Positions 63,242 to 64,000 of a stretch of DNA of 64,000 nt are shown here, in pieces; the stretch's first letter is position 1, and each line of letters starts with the position of its first letter. The notes under the pieces were generated by a model. It did no database searches, was not told where the DNA came from, and saw only the letters and a list, made by a program, of their open reading frames with translations. The position numbers and the translations under genes were made by a program. Location of the stretch: contig NC_015673.1 of assembly GCF_000177535.2 (NCBI RefSeq), positions 2,356,001-2,420,000 on the forward strand, written 5' to 3'. This DNA comes from Corynebacterium resistens DSM 45100 (GTDB taxonomy: Bacteria > Actinomycetota > Actinomycetes > Mycobacteriales > Mycobacteriaceae).

Positions 63242-63765
63242 TCATCGCAGCAATCATCGCCGTCCTCGTAGCTGGGGGCGTGTACCTCGTGATGCAACGA
63301 GGCATGATGCGCCTGATTTTGGGAGTGACGTTGATTAGCCACGCGGTCAACGTGCTGATCCTCGCGACAGGAAACTCGGCATGGCGGCAAGACCCGCTGA
63401 TGGATCGCGCAACCGCCGGTGAAGCGGCGGATCCCCTGCCACAAGCGTTTGTGCTGACAGCAATTGTGATTTCCATGGCTGCGACCGCGGTGATGCTGGC
63501 ACTCACAGCGCTGGGGCGCGATGACGATACCCGGAACCCGGAGGATCCGGAGCGCACCGCACGTCGTAACCGCGTACTCAACACCACCGGTCATGGCCTG
63601 AATCGGGCCGGTTCCGGAGACCGGTTGGCAAAGCAGGCTGCAGACCAAAAACTCAGTGAAGAAACCAGCCAGGGTGTAGCCCGCGGTGCGGACCGGAAAG
63701 TTACAGGGCGCGGCGGGCACAAGGCTCACACTGAGGTTCAGCAGAAAGACGGTGATGCACAATGA
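63238..63765 (+). CDS. mrpC: Na+/H+ antiporter subunit C
   Basis: A 175-residue NuoK-like protein with three membrane helices (about residues 1-18, 22-44 and 73-95) and the LGVTLISHAVNVLILATG segment typical of MrpC. The polar C-terminal 80 residues are longer than in most MrpC proteins. It overlaps mrpA (ATGA) and mrpD (ATGA), so the three are co-translated. Confidence 0.9.
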   Translation: MIIAAIIAVLVAGGVYLVMQRGMMRLILGVTLISHAVNVLILATGNSAWRQDPLMDRATAGEAADPLPQAFVLTAIVISMAATAVMLALTALGRDDDTRNPEDPERTARRNRVLNTTGHGLNRAGSGDRLAKQAADQKLSEETSQGVARGADRKVTGRGGHKAHTEVQQKDGDAQ

Positions 63766-64000
63766 CTTCCGGCGCGCTTCTTTCACTGTTCATCGTCGTG
63801 CCACTGCTTTCCGCAGGTCTGGCGGCCATGCTGCCATGGGGATTTGGGCGACGCGCACTGGGGTTCGTTGTGCCTATCGCCGGCATCGGTGGCTCGATCG
63901 TGCTGCTCACCAAGGTTGCCGGGGCGAACCCGGGAGTTCTGGCTGACAACGTTGGCGCCTTCCCCGGCGGTATCTCCATTCCGCTGGTAGCCGATTCTTT
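63762..64000 (+). CDS. mrpD: Na+/H+ antiporter subunit D, N-terminal part (cut by window end)
   Basis: The frame starts MTSGALLSLFIVVPLLSAGL and continues to the window edge, 79 residues visible. Two hydrophobic segments and the position after mrpC identify the start of the second complex-I-like antiporter subunit. Confidence 0.82.
   Translation, partial: MTSGALLSLFIVVPLLSAGLAAMLPWGFGRRALGFVVPIAGIGGSIVLLTKVAGANPGVLADNVGAFPGGISIPLVADS

Overview
The window is a piece of a Corynebacterium chromosome. The gene order holB, class III adenylate cyclase, topA, cold-shock gene, DUF1998 helicase, tad pilus locus, HAD phosphatase, MarP-type protease, Nudix, TlpA, nth, glxR, MBL, RidA, whcA-type WhiB gene and ponA is the conserved actinobacterial block also known from Mycobacterium and C. 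glutamicum. The insertion sequences are of corynebacterial type (IS1249). Many genes have a TANNNT box 6-8 bases before the start codon, which is typical of leaderless transcription in this group. I do not assign a species.

Layout. 1-4.7 kb: the end of an M1 aminopeptidase, then a flippase, two family 2 glycosyltransferases and a DUF2304 protein (envelope glycan synthesis). 4.7-15.3 kb: MFS transporter, acyl-CoA oxidase-like flavoenzyme, a short unknown gene, lipid kinase, STAND/AAA-like ATPase, then a divergent pair (an alkyl-DHAP-synthase-like FAD oxidase and glpD) sharing a 36-bp promoter region with a perfect inverted repeat, and a DJ-1/PfpI protein.

15.27-25.25 kb: a 9.9-kb genomic island inserted in the anticodon loop of tRNA-Thr(CGU). 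Its ends are an 81-bp direct repeat (5 mismatches) of the 3' half of that tRNA plus its terminator. It carries IS3-family remnants, an IS256-family element with an 8-bp target duplication nested in one of them, and a cassette (MMPL exporter, acyltransferase, stand-alone RibB; divergently SRPBCC and MarR). A perfect 36-bp inverted repeat brackets the cassette, and a 24-bp palindrome lies in its divergent promoter region. An IS1249 copy follows. No integrase remains.

25.2-38.3 kb: tRNA-Thr, holB, cyaB, CoA-transferase and acyl-CoA dehydrogenase, topA, cspA, helicase, secreted lipase. 38.4-44.1 kb: an AT-rich orphan membrane protein, then a minus-strand tad/Flp pilus operon with fused TadB-TadC. 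44.2-58.3 kb: HAD phosphatase, degenerate Fic-like protein, holin-superfamily membrane protein, alpha/beta hydrolase without a nucleophile, the coupled nth-tlpA-nudix-marP operon, glxR (whose ligand cAMP would come from cyaB in the same window), MBL, RidA, DUF4177, whcA, ponA, metallophosphoesterase and tRNA-Pro(CGG). 58.4-64 kb: a second IS1249 copy with an 8-bp target duplication, then the Mrp Na+/H+ antiporter operon (mrpAB fusion, mrpC, start of mrpD).
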